The notes beneath the pieces are model-generated. The model worked only from the letters and a program-made list of their open reading frames with translations. It had not been told where the DNA came from and did no database searches. Below, piece after piece: positions 63,062-64,000 of a DNA stretch of 64,000 nucleotides. Positions within the stretch are counted from its first letter, which is position 1. Each line of letters starts with the position of its first letter. Origin of the DNA: Undaria pinnatifida (Eukaryota > Sar > Phaeophyceae > Laminariales > Alariaceae); the NCBI GenBank assembly GCA_012845835.1, contig JABAKD010000007.1, positions 13,146,011 through 13,210,010 on the forward strand, read 5' to 3'. The position numbers and the translations under genes are program-made.

Positions 63062-64000
63062 TATTAGAAAAAATGAAAATACACTCCAGCTGTGAGATCG
63101 AAGATTTCGTCGAAACTCATCTTTGCAAGCTGTGTGTGATACTCCGATCGCGCGCATTACGAGTTGTGTGTCCTCATTAAGGATATAGGTCGGCGACTCC
63201 CCTTACAACTACAGTGTAGCTATCAGGGTCGACAGGATGATTTTAGTCAGTCTGTGCGCGGAAACTATAAAACTCGTTTCTGAGGGGGACAAAATCTGAC
63301 AGCTGTGAAGGGAAATGTATCCTTTTATCAAGTGAATCTTGTAAGTCGAATAACCGGTGAGGGGGGTGGGGCGGAGTTTTGAAGGACGTGGGGGCCTGGT
63401 TTTGATCAAAAGCGAGCGGGTTTGGAAGGGGGGGGGGGGGGGGGAAGGGGGCAATTTGTGCATGGGGGGGGGGGGGGGCGTGTGGGGCAGCTCAATATGT
63501 GCGTGGAAACTATACATTATTTTGAGGGGATAAATGTGACGGTTTTGGAAATAATACATCAGTTTATCATGTATATCCTGGGGTAAGTCGTACAATCAGT
63601 GAGTAAAGAGAGGGTGGAGTGTTCGATGGGGTGGGGTTGGGATGGGTTGGCGGGGAGGTGGGGGGTGGGGGCGGGGGGAGGGGGGCGGGGGGGGAGGAAG
63701 GGCTTTAGGTGAGGGGTTTGTTATGCGTGTGGTGCTAGGTCTAGGCGATGGTGCGGGTGATGGGGAAGAAGGGGGCGTTCGAGGCTGGGGGGGGGGGGGG
63801 GGGACACACAGCGGCATGGATGGCTCTCGAAAGATAATGAGGTGATATCCTGTGCGTGAAGTGTTTATTAATGTGGCAGATTTCGATATTTGGTGGGGCG
63901 TTTGAGTAAGGGAGAGCAAGAGGGGGGGGGGGAATTTTTAGGAGGTTTAGGTCACAAATAATATTCAAATACACTTCGGCTGTGAGATCAAAGATATGTA
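63062..64000 (-). mobile_element. Retroposon C copy, running off the window
   Basis: Starts TTAGAAAAAATGAAAATACACTCCAGC and follows the 34 kb copy, with shorter G runs (63428-63443, 63465-63478, 63786-63802) and a deletion of ~90 bp at the second unit. It continues past the right edge at ACTTCGGCTGTGAGATCAAAGATATGTA. Confidence 0.85.

Overview
This window is eukaryotic, repeat-dense DNA. It holds a Ty1/copia element, a LINE reverse transcriptase, MITEs, a probable spliceosomal intron (GTATGT...CAG), many microsatellites and TTAGGG-type telomeric repeats. I found no intact housekeeping gene, no rRNA and no convincing tRNA. The content resembles gene-poor, subtelomere- or heterochromatin-like DNA of a protist or alga. 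A stramenopile alga is my low-confidence guess; the sequence does not prove it. Almost every recognisable coding region is a decayed transposon.

Left part (1-10.6 kb): a degenerate Ty1/copia element (265-10608, 5-bp target duplication GTGTT) carries a broken pol gene, one intact unknown ORF (3537-4127) and a second broken unknown ORF (4133-4534). Its 3' LTR is split by a 5.3-kb LTR element without a recognisable pol (4827-10126, 724-bp LTRs, 4-bp duplication TGTG). A solo LTR of the copia family with a perfect TACGT duplication lies at 22744-23310. Between about 11.3 and 12.9 kb is a broken gene with zinc-finger-like motifs and an acidic tail.

Middle part (13.8-34 kb): two MITE families. MITE A has ends GGCTACGGTAGGGGGG and a central palindrome GTCACTCGCGCGAGTGAC. 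MITE B has GATTCTRCGGTAGCCCCC-like ends and inserts into MITE A with 5-bp duplications. Several MITE A copies have grown long microsatellites. Large simple-sequence arrays (CAT, ACATTA, CATACTAT, GTTGTG, GGTAG, a 57-60 bp minisatellite) and decayed fragments of short membrane-protein-like ORFs fill the rest.

Right part (34-64 kb): two interleaved retroposon families. 'Retroposon C' is a non-coding element of about 1.5 kb. It has one constant AT-rich end, variable truncation at the other end, roughly 6-10 bp target duplications and internal poly-G/poly-C runs of up to 84 bases. 'LINE D' encodes an RT with a glycine/arginine-rich C-terminus, a polypyrimidine 3' UTR and an (AAC)n tail. Its longest copy (48.5-54.4 kb) is interrupted by several C insertions. 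A short A-tailed retroposon (K), an interstitial telomere tract inside a dispersed repeat (H), two minisatellites, a foldback repeat and a C copy running off the right edge complete the window.
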